Positions 25,763 to 35,800 of a stretch of 64,000 nt of DNA are shown here, piece after piece. A program made the position numbers and the translations under genes. Numbering within the stretch: position 1 is the stretch's first letter; each line of letters begins with the position of its first letter. Source of the DNA: Quadrisphaera granulorum (GTDB lineage: Bacteria > Actinomycetota > Actinomycetes > Actinomycetales > Quadrisphaeraceae); the NCBI RefSeq assembly GCF_003149145.1, contig NZ_QGDQ01000003.1, positions 1 through 64,000 on the forward strand. Reading direction: 5' to 3'. A model generated the notes under the pieces. That model had not been told where the DNA came from. It made no database searches and saw nothing but the letters and a program-made list of their open reading frames with translations.

Positions 25763-26253
25763 GCGGACACGGAGCACCGGCGCTGGCGGTCGACGGAAGC
25801 GGCGTGCGCGTCGCGGTGGTCGCCGGGCTGTGGCACACCGAGGTGGTGGAGGGGCTGCTGGCCGGCGCACTGCGCGCCCTGGACGCGGCCGGTGCCCCCG
25901 AGCCGACCGTGGTGCGCGTCCCGGGCACCTTCGAGCTGCCGGTCGCGGCGGCACGCCTGGCCGCCGCGGGCTACGACGCCGTGGTCGCGCTCGGGGTGGT
26001 GGTGCGCGGCGGCACGCCGCACTTCGAGTACGTGTGCTCGGCGGCCACCACGGGGCTGACCGAGGTCGCGGTGCGCACCGGCGTGCCCGTCGGGTTCGGC
26101 GTGCTGACCTGCGACACCGACGCGCAGGCCCTCGACCGCGCCGGCCTGCCCGGCAGCAAGGAGGACAAGGGCGCCGAGGCGGCGGAGGCCGTGCTCGGCA
26201 CCATCGCGGCGCTGCGCGCTGCCGGGGCCCTCCCCACGCCGGTTCCCGCCTGA
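25759..26253 (+). CDS. ribH: 6,7-dimethyl-8-ribityllumazine synthase
   Basis: A 164-residue lumazine synthase that condenses the pyrimidine and dihydroxybutanone phosphate. Motifs are [51 protein letters not shown] (with the catalytic His region), [10 protein letters not shown] and NKG-like [13 protein letters not shown] overlaps the ribBA stop, with the GGAGGAGAAGG site inside ribBA. It is the last gene of the operon, followed by a palindrome. Confidence 0.96.
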   Translation: MSGHGAPALAVDGSGVRVAVVAGLWHTEVVEGLLAGALRALDAAGAPEPTVVRVPGTFELPVAAARLAAAGYDAVVALGVVVRGGTPHFEYVCSAATTGLTEVAVRTGVPVGFGVLTCDTDAQALDRAGLPGSKEDKGAEAAEAVLGTIAALRAAGALPTPVPA

Positions 26254-26260
26254 CCTCGTC

Positions 26261-26313
26261 CGTGATCATGGGCGTCCGCCACCACGTGATGGTGGCGGAC
26301 GCCAATGATCACG
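26261..26313. terminator. Family A palindrome after ribH
   Basis: Arms CGTGATCATGGGCGTCCGCC+ACCA (26261-26284) and the complement with one mismatch (26290-26313), with a 5-nt loop. It terminates the riboflavin operon and overlaps the stop codon (26309-26311) of the convergent metallophosphoesterase gene. Confidence 0.85.
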
Positions 26314-27991
26314 AGTTCGAGGGAGTCGGCGTGAGCGGCAGAACGGATTCGGTGGGCAGCGGCGGCACGTCGGTGCCGCCGGGGGTGAAGGTCGGCGTGC
26401 CACCAGGCGTGCTGCCGGTCGGCTCGGCGGGCTCCTCCAGCGCCGGCTCGTCCTCCGGGGGCTTCGACTCCTCGCGGTAGCTCTCCGCCGTGCGCCGCTC
26501 GACGGTAGCGCTGTCGAGCCCCACCCCGCCGACGGTGACGTCGTCGACCGCCAGCAACGATCCGTCGACGGCGGAGAAGTGCAGCACCGACATCTGCAGC
26601 GGCGTCGGCTCGCCGTCCACGAGGCTCCGCAGCCCCGCACCGCCGGAGGAACCCTGCGTGAGCAGGAGCGTGTCGCCGTCGACGGCGGAGGCCCGCCGGT
26701 GCGTATGCCCGTCCAGCACCAGCGGCACCCGACCGACCAGCGGCAGCGCCATCGGCGGCTCGTGCACGAGCGCCACGTCCACCGGCCGCCCGGCCCGCGC
26801 CTCGGCCTCGAGCGAGCGCCCCAGCGCCTCCCCCGCGACGGTCAGCTGCTCGCGCACCACCTCGTTGAGCACGAGGCTGCTCGGGTTGAAGCGCGGGTCG
26901 CCCGTCCCCGCGAAGCGGACGCCGCCGATGGTGGCGCTCTCGCCGTCGTCCAGCACCTGCACCCGGCCGTCCGACGCGGCTTCCAGCGCCTCGACGGCGG
27001 CCTGCGTGGTGGAGGAGTCGTGGTTGCCGCGCACCCACAGGTACGGCACGCCCAACGAGGCCATCGGCGTGAGCAGCGAGGTCTCGGCTTCGCTGCCGAA
27101 GTCGGAGCTGTCGCCGGTGTCGACGACGCCGACGATGTCGAACTCCTCCACGAGCGTGCTCATGAGGCGGTAGGCCTCGGGGTTGTTGTGGACGTCGGAG
27201 ACCCACAGCACGCGCACGTCGTCGTCGCCGGCCGCCGAGCTCGCCGGCAACCCCGACAGCGCCGAGTACAACCGCGAGACGCTCCCCGTGAGCGCCGCGA
27301 CGCGCGTCTGGTACGCGGTGAAGCGGCTGCCCACGCTGGTGAGGTCTCCCACGAGCGCCGGCGCTCGCGTCAGCAGCCCCGAGTAGCGCGGCTCGGCCAG
27401 CGCCCGGCTGTTCGCCGTGGCAGCGGCCATCCCGCCGCTGACCAGCAGCAGGCCCAGCACGGCGAGCATCCCCACGAGCGCTGTCCGCACCCGGCGGAAC
27501 ACCAGCAGGCAGGCGAGGGCGGCAGCGGCCAGAGCCACGAGCACCGACCGGAGCACGAGGTCCACGAGAGCGCCGCGGACGTCGCGCGTGAGCTCGTCGG
27601 CCACGGAGTCGGCGGTGGTGCCCCGGGCCAGCAGGGAGCGCGCCTCGGGCAGCCGCAGCCGCTCCACCTGCACGGACAGGCGCAGCGGGCCGTCGTGAGT
27701 GGCGAGCGCCAGCTGTCCCAGCGGCGGGACCTGCACCCGGGTGCCCCCGCTCAGCGAGGGCTGCAGCGTGAGGTGCACGTCGACGGGGCCGACGCTCGCG
27801 GAGGTGCCACCGGCCGTGGCCATCCCCGCCCCCGCAGCCACCACGGCGACGACGACGACGGCGGCCGCGCGCAACCAGCCCCAGCGGGCCCACGCCCGGG
27901 CCAGTCGCTCTCGAGGTCCGCGCCCACCGGCGGCGGCGCGGCCCGACGAGGCCCCCCGGACAGCGATCACCGGCGGCACCCTACGGGGCAC
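26309..27991 (-). CDS. Membrane metallophosphoesterase
   Basis: A protein of up to 560 residues. The N-terminal membrane part has three hydrophobic helices (near residues 40-57, 150-166 and 172-190). A calcineurin-like phosphoesterase domain follows, with VSDVHNN, VDTGDSSDFG, VRGNHDSS, LVHEPPM and LDGHTHR, the full set of metal-ligand motifs. The C-terminal ~70 residues are Pro/Glu/Thr-rich and disordered-looking. The active site is probably outside or at the membrane face. GTG 27991 lies in a hairpin loop, so starts at 27979 or 27970 are also possible. Its stop lies in a repeat arm. Confidence 0.88.
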   Translation of the reverse strand: MPRRVPPVIAVRGASSGRAAAGGRGPRERLARAWARWGWLRAAAVVVVAVVAAGAGMATAGGTSASVGPVDVHLTLQPSLSGGTRVQVPPLGQLALATHDGPLRLSVQVERLRLPEARSLLARGTTADSVADELTRDVRGALVDLVLRSVLVALAAAALACLLVFRRVRTALVGMLAVLGLLLVSGGMAAATANSRALAEPRYSGLLTRAPALVGDLTSVGSRFTAYQTRVAALTGSVSRLYSALSGLPASSAAGDDDVRVLWVSDVHNNPEAYRLMSTLVEEFDIVGVVDTGDSSDFGSEAETSLLTPMASLGVPYLWVRGNHDSSTTQAAVEALEAASDGRVQVLDDGESATIGGVRFAGTGDPRFNPSSLVLNEVVREQLTVAGEALGRSLEAEARAGRPVDVALVHEPPMALPLVGRVPLVLDGHTHRRASAVDGDTLLLTQGSSGGAGLRSLVDGEPTPLQMSVLHFSAVDGSLLAVDDVTVGGVGLDSATVERRTAESYREESKPPEDEPALEEPAEPTGSTPGGTPTFTPGGTDVPPLPTESVLPLTPTPSNS

Positions 27992-28004
27992 CGCCGGTGA
28001 TCAC
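27963..28004 (-). terminator. Hairpin downstream of icd
   Basis: An inverted repeat GCGATCACCGGCGG (27963-27976) / CCGCCGGTGATCAC (27991-28004), 32 bp after the icd stop. It is also where the next minus-strand gene starts, so it may both terminate icd and mask the phosphoesterase start codon in RNA. Confidence 0.65.
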
Positions 28005-28035
28005 TGCTCGTCCGACTACTGAGCGTGGACGGATG

Positions 28036-29250
28036 TCAGGCGAGGGCCTTCGCCAGGTTCTCGTCCAGGGTGGCGAGGAACGCCTCGGTGGTCTGCCACT
28101 CCTGGTCCTTGCCGACCAGCAGCGCCAGGTCCTTGGTCATCTTGCCGCTCTCGACGGTGGAGATGACGACCTGCTCGAGCTTGGCCGCGAACTCGCGCAC
28201 CGCGGGGGTGCCGTCGAGCTTGCCGCGGTGGTCGAGGCCGCGCGTCCACGCGTAGATCGAGGCGATCGGGTTGGTGGACGTCGGCTTGCCGGCCTGGTGC
28301 TGCCGGTAGTGGCGGGTGACGGTGCCATGCGCGGCCTCCGCCTCCACGGTGCGCCCGTCCGGCGTGGCCAGCACGGACGTCATGAGGCCGAGGGAGCCGA
28401 AGCCCTGCGCGACGGTGTCGGACTGCACGTCACCGTCGTAGTTCTTGGTGGCCCAGACGTAGCCGCCCTCCCACTTGAGCGCGGAGGCGACCATGTCGTC
28501 GATGAGGCGGTGCTCGTAGGTGAGGCCCGCCTTCTCGAACTGGTCCTTGAACTCGGCCTCGTAGACCTCGGCGAAGATGTCCTTGAAGCGGCCGTCGTAG
28601 GCCTTGAGGATCGTGTTCTTCGTCGACAGGTAGACCGGGTAGTTCCGGGCCAGGCCGTAGTTCAGCGACGCACGGGCGAAGTCGCGGATGGAGCTGTCGA
28701 GGTTGTACATCGACAGCGACACGCCGGCGCCGGGCGCCTCGAAGACGGTGTGCTGGATCGGCTCGGACCCGTCGGACGGCGTGAACGTCACCGTCAGCGT
28801 GCCCGCGGAGGGGAACGTGAAGTCGGTGGCGCGGTACTGGTCACCGAAGGCGTGACGGCCGACGATGATCGGCTTGGTCCAGCCCGGCACCAGGCGCGGG
28901 ATGTTGCTGATGATGATCGGCTCGCGGAAGATCACGCCGCCGAGGATGTTGCGGATGGTCCCGTTCGGGGAGCGCCACATCTTCTTGAGGCCGAACTCCT
29001 CCACCCGCGCCTCGTCGGGCGTGATGGTGGCGCACTTCACGCCGACGCCGTGCTTCTTGATGGCGTTGGCGGAGTCGATCGTCACCTGGTCGTCGGTGGC
29101 GTCGCGGTGCTCGATACCGAGGTCGTAGTACTCGAGGTCGACGTCGAGGTAGGGGTGGATCAGGCGGTCCTTGATGAACTGCCAGATGATCCGGGTCATC
29201 TCGTCGCCGTCGAGCTCGACGACCTTGCCCTCGACCTTGATCTTCGCCAT
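28036..29250 (-). CDS. icd: Isocitrate dehydrogenase (NADP+)
   Basis: A 404-residue homodimeric-type NADP isocitrate dehydrogenase that converts isocitrate to 2-oxoglutarate with NADPH. It begins [20 protein letters not shown]. It has [15 protein letters not shown], the substrate-binding [41 protein letters not shown] with metal aspartates, and [15 protein letters not shown]. It is a stand-alone gene; TCA-cycle sucCD is ~17 kb away. Confidence 0.97.
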   Translation of the reverse strand: MAKIKVEGKVVELDGDEMTRIIWQFIKDRLIHPYLDVDLEYYDLGIEHRDATDDQVTIDSANAIKKHGVGVKCATITPDEARVEEFGLKKMWRSPNGTIRNILGGVIFREPIIISNIPRLVPGWTKPIIVGRHAFGDQYRATDFTFPSAGTLTVTFTPSDGSEPIQHTVFEAPGAGVSLSMYNLDSSIRDFARASLNYGLARNYPVYLSTKNTILKAYDGRFKDIFAEVYEAEFKDQFEKAGLTYEHRLIDDMVASALKWEGGYVWATKNYDGDVQSDTVAQGFGSLGLMTSVLATPDGRTVEAEAAHGTVTRHYRQHQAGKPTSTNPIASIYAWTRGLDHRGKLDGTPAVREFAAKLEQVVISTVESGKMTKDLALLVGKDQEWQTTEAFLATLDENLAKALA

Positions 29251-29360
29251 GCGCGTCCCTGTCCTCCGTCGGAGCAGTAGGTGTCAGTCGTCCTTACCCC
29301 GAACCTACCGACCTCCCGCACCGGGACCTCCCGCAGGTGCGCCCGGACGGCAACCCCACC

Positions 29361-29424
29361 CGCAACCGAGCGCCCGGTTGCGGTTCCCGAGGGGGCCTGA
29401 ACCGCAACCAGGCGCTCGGCTGCG
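29361..29424. repeat. Large inverted repeat upstream of trmL
   Basis: Arms CGCAACCGAGCGCCCGGTTG+CGGTTC (29361-29386) and its near-perfect complement (29399-29424), with a 12-nt centre. Each arm is itself a hairpin (CGCAACC...GGTTGCG). It ends 34 bp before the trmL start, in its probable 5' leader. Confidence 0.75.
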
Positions 29425-29458
29425 CGTCGATGAGGGCGGCGTGCGAGAGGGTGCGGGG

Positions 29459-29932
29459 GTGTTCCACGTCGTCCTCGTCGAGCCCGAGATCCCCGGCAAC
29501 GCCGGCGCCGCCATCCGCCTGTCGGCCACCACCGGCGCCCACCTGCACCTCGTGCGGCCGCTCGGCTTCGACCTGGAGGACTCCAAGCTCCGCCGCGCCG
29601 GGCTGGACTACCACGACCTGGCCCGCACCACGGTGCACGACGACGTCGAGGCGCTGTGGGCTGCCCTGGCGGAGCTGGGCTCGCGCCGGGCGTACGCGCT
29701 GACCTCCTCGGCGACGCGCTGGTACTCCGACGTCGCCTACGAGCCGGGGGACGCGCTGCTGTTCGGGCGGGAGTCCGTCGGCCTGCCCGAGCGCGTGCTG
29801 GCCGACGCCCGGGTCACCGACCAGCTGCGGATCCCGATGCTGGCGCAGCGGCGGTCGCTGAACGCCTCGAACGCCGTCGCCGTCGTCGTCCACGAGGCAT
29901 GGCGTCAGCACGGCTTCGCCGGGGGCTCCTGA
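29459..29932 (+). CDS. trmL: tRNA (cytidine(34)-2'-O)-methyltransferase (SPOUT)
   Basis: A 157-residue SpoU/TrmD-fold methyltransferase that methylates the wobble ribose of tRNA-Leu isoacceptors. VFHVVLVEPEIPGNAGAAIRL opens the fold, HLVRPLGFDLEDSKLRRAGLDY follows, and the knot region has LLFGRESVGLPE, IPM and RRSLNASNAVAVVVHEAWRQ. The length matches TrmL. GTG 29459 is chosen over the long upstream frame because the family starts right at this strand, and a GAGAGGG site precedes it. Confidence 0.9.
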   Translation: MFHVVLVEPEIPGNAGAAIRLSATTGAHLHLVRPLGFDLEDSKLRRAGLDYHDLARTTVHDDVEALWAALAELGSRRAYALTSSATRWYSDVAYEPGDALLFGRESVGLPERVLADARVTDQLRIPMLAQRRSLNASNAVAVVVHEAWRQHGFAGGS

Positions 29933-29984
29933 CCGGCGCATGACCGATACCTGACCGGCACCTGACCTCCGCGTGATCACCGGG
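29930..29984 (+). promoter_or_regulatory. Five 11-bp-phased TGACC direct repeats
   Basis: Starting at the trmL stop, five consecutive 11-bp units begin TGACCGG, TGACCGA, TGACCGG, TGACCTC and TGATCAC. They lie 41-95 bp upstream of the S9 peptidase ATG. Heptamers repeated every 11 bp are the known arrangement of SARP-family operators, and a SARP-type regulator is encoded at 32862-36260. Confidence 0.5.
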
Positions 29985-30024
29985 CGGTGATCGCGCCTCG
30001 GGGCACCCGAGTAGCGTCGAAGGG

Positions 30025-32073
30025 ATGCTGCCCTCGGACCTGCCCCTGCTCGCCGGCTGCTCCGGACCGTCCCTGACGCCCGACGGGCGGACCGCCGTCG
30101 TCTCGATCACCGCGCCCGACCTCCACACCGACGAGGAGGTCGGTGACCTGTGGCGCGTGCCCACCGACGGCAGCGCACCGCCGCGCCGCCTGACGCGCGG
30201 TCACCGCGACACGGCCGCCGCGGTGAGTCCTGACGGCCGCTGGGTGGCGTTCCTGCGGGCATCTCCCGGGGCAGCCCCGCAGCTGCACCTCGTCGAGACG
30301 GACGGCGGTGAGCCGATCGCGCTGACCACCGCCGAGCAGCTGCCGCTGGGCGCGGGCGCGCCGCGCTGGTCTCCCGGGGGTGACCAGCTGGCGTTCTGCG
30401 CCCGCGTCCCCGAGCCGGGCCGCTACGGCACGGCCAACGGCCCGGCGCACCTGCGCGGCCCGGACGCCGAGCCGCCGCGCCTCATCACCACTCCCGCCCA
30501 CCGCATCGACGGCGTGGGCTTCACCCTCGACCGGCGCCTGCACGCCTTCGTGCTCGACGTCGACAGGACCGCCGTCGACGCCGGCCAGCGGATCTCGGCC
30601 CCCGAGCGCCCCGCACCACGGCAGGTCACCGATGGCGACGCCGACGACACGCAGGTCGTGTGGACGACGGACGGGCTCGCGCTGCTCGTGGTCTCCACCC
30701 GCCACGAGGGCGCCGGCCACGACCAGCGTCGCGGCGCGTACCGCGTGGAGGCCACCGCGCACCGCGAGGACAAGCTCGTCCCGGTCGTCACGGGCGACCT
30801 CGCCGTCAGCCGCGTCGCCGCGGACCCTGACGGGAACCGCCTCTGGCTGCTCGCGACGGCGCTGGACGAGCGCGGCCTGGGTGCGGTGGCGCAGCCGGAG
30901 TCGCTCTACACCGCCGTCCTCGACCTGGACGACCTGGGGACGACGACGGCGGCCGCCGTCGCGCGACTGACCCCGCCCGACGTCGACCTGGGAGACCCGG
31001 CCGGCTTCCTCGAGGTGGACGCCGCCGGTGCCCTCGTTGCGGAGCGGACGCGGGGGTCGCTGCGGCTGCTGCGCGTGCGCCCCGACGGGTCATGGCAGAC
31101 GCTGCTGGACGGCCCGTTGCAGGTGACGGGGGTGGCGAGCACCCCTGACGGCACGGCGGCGGTCGCCGTCGTCGCCGATCAGAGCAGTCGCGGCGAGCTG
31201 GTCCGGGTCGGGCCCGCCGCGGTGACCGACGGTCAGGACGGTGAGCCGCTGCGGCTCACCGACGCCGGTGGCCCGCTGCGCGCGACCGGGCGGCTGCGTC
31301 CGCTGCTGGAGGTGGAGCACCCCAGCCGTGACGGGTACCCGGTGCACGGGTGGGTGGTGCTGCCGGACGAGGCGCACTTCGGCGCCGGCCCCCACCCGGT
31401 GCTGCTGCTGGTCCACGGCGGACCGCACGCCCAGTACGGGTGGGCACTGTTCGACGAGGCGCAGGTGGCCGCCGGCGCCGGGTATGCGGTGGTCATGGGC
31501 AACCCGCGCGGGTCCGCGGGCTACGGGCTCGCGCACGGCGAGGCGGTGCTCGGGGCACTGGGCACCGTGGACGCCGACGACGTCGAGGCGCTGCTGGACG
31601 GGGTGCTCGCGGACGCCTCGCTACCCCTGGACGCCGAGCGGGTGGGGGTCATGGGTGGCAGCTACGGCGGGTACATGGCCGCACTGCTCACCACGCGCAC
31701 CCACCGCTTCGCGGCGGCGGTGGTGGAGCGCGGCTACCTCGACGCGACGAGCTTCGTGGGGTCGGCCGACATCGGCTGGTACTTCCCCGACCAGCTGCAC
31801 GGGTCGGACGCCGCGATGCGGGAGCAGTCGCCGCTGACGCACGTCGCCTCTGTGCGCACCCCGACGCTGGTCATCCACTCCGAGCAGGACTGGCGCTGCC
31901 CGGTGGAGCAGGGTCAGCGGTGGTGGACGGCGCTGCGCCGGCAGGGCGTCGAGACCGCGCTCCTCCTGTTCCCCGGGGAGGGGCACGAGCTCACCCGCTC
32001 GGGTCGGCCGAGTCACCGGACGGCGCGCTTCGAGCACCTCGCGCGGTGGTGGGAGCGGCACCTTCCGGTGTGA
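30025..32073 (+). CDS. S9-family prolyl-oligopeptidase-like serine peptidase
   Basis: A 682-residue protein. The N-terminal beta-propeller (~1-410) has repeated blade motifs such as VSPDGRWVAFLR and PRWSPGGDQLAFCAR. A C-terminal alpha/beta-hydrolase domain carries the triad Ser546 in MGGSYGGYMA, Asp622 in SEQDWRCP and His654 in GEGHEL. No signal peptide is seen, so it acts in the cytoplasm. The family includes acylaminoacyl and dipeptidyl peptidases; the exact specificity is not deducible. Starts at ATG 30025 just after TCGAAGGG. Confidence 0.93.
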   Translation: MLPSDLPLLAGCSGPSLTPDGRTAVVSITAPDLHTDEEVGDLWRVPTDGSAPPRRLTRGHRDTAAAVSPDGRWVAFLRASPGAAPQLHLVETDGGEPIALTTAEQLPLGAGAPRWSPGGDQLAFCARVPEPGRYGTANGPAHLRGPDAEPPRLITTPAHRIDGVGFTLDRRLHAFVLDVDRTAVDAGQRISAPERPAPRQVTDGDADDTQVVWTTDGLALLVVSTRHEGAGHDQRRGAYRVEATAHREDKLVPVVTGDLAVSRVAADPDGNRLWLLATALDERGLGAVAQPESLYTAVLDLDDLGTTTAAAVARLTPPDVDLGDPAGFLEVDAAGALVAERTRGSLRLLRVRPDGSWQTLLDGPLQVTGVASTPDGTAAVAVVADQSSRGELVRVGPAAVTDGQDGEPLRLTDAGGPLRATGRLRPLLEVEHPSRDGYPVHGWVVLPDEAHFGAGPHPVLLLVHGGPHAQYGWALFDEAQVAAGAGYAVVMGNPRGSAGYGLAHGEAVLGALGTVDADDVEALLDGVLADASLPLDAERVGVMGGSYGGYMAALLTTRTHRFAAAVVERGYLDATSFVGSADIGWYFPDQLHGSDAAMREQSPLTHVASVRTPTLVIHSEQDWRCPVEQGQRWWTALRRQGVETALLLFPGEGHELTRSGRPSHRTARFEHLARWWERHLPV

Positions 32074-32148
32074 TGCGACGCGTGACGGCGGCGTGTCAGG
32101 CAGGTAACGACGGGCGAACGGCCGCGCGACATCGGGCCTAAAGACCCT

Positions 32149-32170
32149 TGACACAGGTCTGACCTGATCT
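32149..32170 (+). promoter_or_regulatory. Two further 11-bp-period TGAC repeats
   Basis: TGACACAGGTC directly followed by TGACCTGATCT, ~130 bp upstream of the hypothetical gene at 32297. It has the same 11-bp period as 29930-29984. The TTGACA at 32148 could also be a -35 box, but no good -10 follows. Confidence 0.3.
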
Positions 32171-32296
32171 GCTGGCGAAGATCTTTCGGTGCATCGCAGC
32201 AGGTCAGGGAGTTACGGGCGTCGCAACGATATCCGTCCGATCACGATCTTGCTCCGAACCAAGCGGGCTGTCAGTCCCGACGTGCATGCTCATGCC

Positions 32297-32818
32297 ATGA
32301 CGTCGACCGGGTCAGGCTCCGTGCCAGCACAGCGCCGACCCCAGGTTGCGCCCCGGTCACTGCCCGACCAGCTGGCGCTCCTCGCGCAGGCGGTCGACGT
32401 GCTCGCGGTGCGCGTGGCCGTCTCCGGTGAGCTCGCCTCCGACGTGCGCGCCCGCGCCCTCGGTCTGCACCTGGCGGCCGCAGCCGCCGCTGTGCGCGAG
32501 CAGGTGTCGCGCCAGCGCGACGTCGTCGTCCCCGTCCTGGCCGCCGCCGACAACGCCGACGACGGCGCGGCCGCGGCCGAGCTCCTCACCGCGTCGCTGG
32601 CCTCGGCCGACCGCGTGCTCAGCGTGGTCCGCGCCACCAGTCCGGGCGCCAGCGCGCTACTCGCACAGACGGCCGGTGTGGGCGCCCTGCAGCAGCTCGG
32701 CATCGCCACCCGGGCGCTGTGGAGCGCCTTGGTCGACCACGAGCGCCTGTGGGCGGCCGGTGCCGCGCCGCTGGCACGTCGCCTGCTCAGCGAGCGGGCG
32801 CGCACCACCTGCGGCTGA
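32297..32818 (+). CDS. Hypothetical helical protein
   Basis: A 173-residue protein not recognised. It is Ala/Leu/Val-rich and appears almost entirely helical after a ~25-residue polar N-terminus, without transmembrane helices or Cys motifs. Heptad-like spacing suggests coiled-coil or helical-bundle packing. ATG 32297 is chosen because the open frame before it is compositionally different. It converges on the SARP-type regulator gene, whose stop is 44 bp away. Confidence 0.6.
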   Translation: MTSTGSGSVPAQRRPQVAPRSLPDQLALLAQAVDVLAVRVAVSGELASDVRARALGLHLAAAAAAVREQVSRQRDVVVPVLAAADNADDGAAAAELLTASLASADRVLSVVRATSPGASALLAQTAGVGALQQLGIATRALWSALVDHERLWAAGAAPLARRLLSERARTTCG

Positions 32819-32861
32819 CCCCGCCGCCCGGCAGCCGCCACAACAGCCATCAGAGCAACCG

Positions 32862-35800
32862 TCAGAGCAAGCCTGCCTCTGCCGCGGAGGCGTGAAGCGC
32901 CGCGCGCACCTGGCGCGCTGCCTGCCGGTGGCGCTCGGCGGCGGCGTCGTCGCCCAGAAGGGCGGCGCACTCCGCGAGCGCGTCGTCGACGGGTCCGATC
33001 GGGAGCGAGCCGGAGTCGATGCCGGCCACCCGGCCGGCCCACGGTCGGAGCAGCTCGGCGAGGCGGGCGGCCTCGGCGCGGTCTCCGACGGCGACGGCGG
33101 CGTGCGCCCACATCGTGTTGAGCGCCAGCCAGTAGTAGCCACGCCGGGGCTGCACGGCACCGGCGAGGGACTGGCGCGCCTCGTCCATCCGGCCGGCCCG
33201 CGCCAGGGCGAGGGCCGCCGGCGGGGCGAACTCCCCACCGGACATGCGGTCGATCTCCTGGAGCTGGTCGGCGAGCACCCCGAGGTCACCGCCGCGAGCG
33301 CACTCGACCATGACGCGGCCCAGCGCCGTCATGAGCTGGGTGTTCACGCCGCCGAGCTCGGAGAGGCCGTCGATGGCGGCGTCCCACCGCGCCAGCGCGG
33401 CGTCGTAGCGCCCGGCCAGGGCCTCGGTGACGCTGCGCCACACCGCCAGCACCCCGAGCAGCTGGCCGAGCTGGCCGCTGGCGCAGAGCTCCAGGGCCGC
33501 CCGCACCTCGCGGTCCGCGGCGCGCAGGTCGCCCACGGCCGCCGAGGCCATGAAGAGCATCCAGTGCCCGGTGGCGAGGTAGTCGCTGGACGCGGCGCGG
33601 GTCGCCGTCTCGATGAGTTCGCGGGCCAGCGCGGCGCGCTGATCGGCCAGCCGGGGCCCGAGCGCGGCGTAGGTGCGGATGTTGAGCGCCGCGCACAGCG
33701 TGGTGAGGACCTCGGGGTCCTCCGCGGACCCGCCCTGCCGCTCGTGCTCGCGGACCAGCGCCCGGGCCTCCCGGAGGGCCTCGGCGCTGATCGCGATCTC
33801 GGCGTCGAGGTCGCCCCCCTCGCTCTCGAGGAAGTGGGCGACGTGGAGCCTCACCCGGTCGGCGCCGGTGATGTCCGGGCTGGCCAGCAGCTCCTCCGCC
33901 GCCTCCCGCAGGCCGGTGGGGGGCGCGGTGACGTCGCGGATCGTCCACACCAGCGGGGTCCGCCAGGCGGTGACGACGGCGAGGATCAGGTCGCGGCGGC
34001 CTGTGGCGCGGGCCAGGTCGAGGGTCTCGACCTGGCACTGCCGGGCGCCCGCGGCGTTCCCGGCGCGCGCCGCGGCGGTGACCGCCTCCACGCGCAGGGC
34101 GACGCGGGCCTCCGCCGAGCGGTCGGGGTGGTCGGCCGGGAGCAGCTCCTGCGCACGCAGCGCCGTCGTGTACAGCGCCGCCGCCTCGGCGGGCGCACCG
34201 ACGGCCGTGGCCGCGCGTGCTGCGGCCCGCAGGTGCCCTAGGGCGCGCGCCGCGGTGGCCGGGGACAGGCTCGCGCCGGCGTGGTGGGCCAGGGCGGCGA
34301 CGTCGTGCGGTGCGAGGCGCTCGTAGACGTCCACGGCGGCCGCGTGCAGCCGGGTGCGCCGCAGCACCGGCGTGTCCTCGTAGAGGACGTCGCGGACCAG
34401 GGCGTGGGTGAAGCCGACGGCGCCCGGCGCGGGCTGGTCGAGCATCCCCGCGAGCACGGGAGCCTCGAGCGCGTCGAGCACGTCGTCGATGTCGCGACCG
34501 GACAGCTCGGCGAGCACGTCCACGCGCACCCGCCGCCCCAGCACCGCGGCCTGGCGCAACGTGGTCAGGGACGGGCCGGGCAGGCGAGCCAGGCGGGCCC
34601 GAAGCACGTCGGCGACGCCCGCCGGCACGGTGACCTCGCCACGTCCGTGGAGCAGGGAGCGCACCACCGCCGGCCCGCGGGCCGCCAGGAGCCGCGACAG
34701 CTCACGGACGAAGAGGGGCCGCCCGCCGGTCCGGGTCAGCAGGAGGTCGACCAGCTCGGGGTCGGGAGCGTCCGGGTCGGCGGGGCCGACCAGGCCCGAC
34801 CGCCGCGCGAGCGCCGCGACCGCCTCTCGCGGGAGCCCCTCCAACTCGACGTGCCCGGCGGTGGCAGCGGCCAGGGCCGCACGGGCGGCCCCGAGCTCGA
34901 TGCCGCTCTCGGACGGACGGAACGCGGCGACCACCAGCACCGGCGACTCGTCGAGGTGGTCGACCACCTGGCGCAGCAGCTGCAGCGTCAGGCCGTCGGC
35001 GCGGTGGACGTCGTCGAGGACGACGAGCACCGGCGCCCGCCCGGCGCGCTCCGCCAGCTGGCGGGCCACCGCGCGCGCCAGGAGGAACGGCGACGTCGTC
35101 GCGGCGAGCTCGGTGAGCTCACCGGCCTCGACGTCGTCGAGGACCTCCTGCCAGGCCCAGCCCGGAGGGGCACCGTCGACCTCGGGGCAGCGCCCCCACG
35201 CCGTCGTCCACCCGCGAGCGGCAGCGGCGCTGACCAGGCTCGCCAGCAGCGTCGTCTTGCCGTCGCCGGCCTCCCCCGCCAGCCACACGAGCCGCGCCGC
35301 ACCCGTCCGCTGGGCCTCCTCGCCCGCGGCGAGCACCTGGGCAACCTCCCGCGCGCGGCCCAATGCGTCGTCGTCCTGAGCCGGCACCGGAGCACCGGCG
35401 ACGGGCTCGAGGGCGGGCTGCGTCGTCACCTCCACCGGCAACGAGGACGAGAAGGAGGAGGACGAGGACGACGACGACGGCGGCGGCGGGCGCGCGTCCA
35501 GCGACGCGGACTGCGCGAGCACGTCAGCCTCCAGCGCCCGCAACGCCGGCGACGGATCCACCCCGAGCTCGTCCGCCAGGTGGGCACGCAGCGAGCGCAG
35601 CACCCCGAGCGCATCGCCCTGGCGACCGCTGCGGTACAGCGCCAACGCCAGCAGCCGCACGGCCTCCTCGCGAGCCGGATGGTCGTGCACGTGGCGCTCC
35701 AGATCGGCCACCGCCCGGCCGACCTCGCCGGCCTCCAGGTCAGCAGCAGCGGCCCGCTCGACGGCGCTGCGGCGCAGCTCCTCCAACCGGGCCGCCTCCG

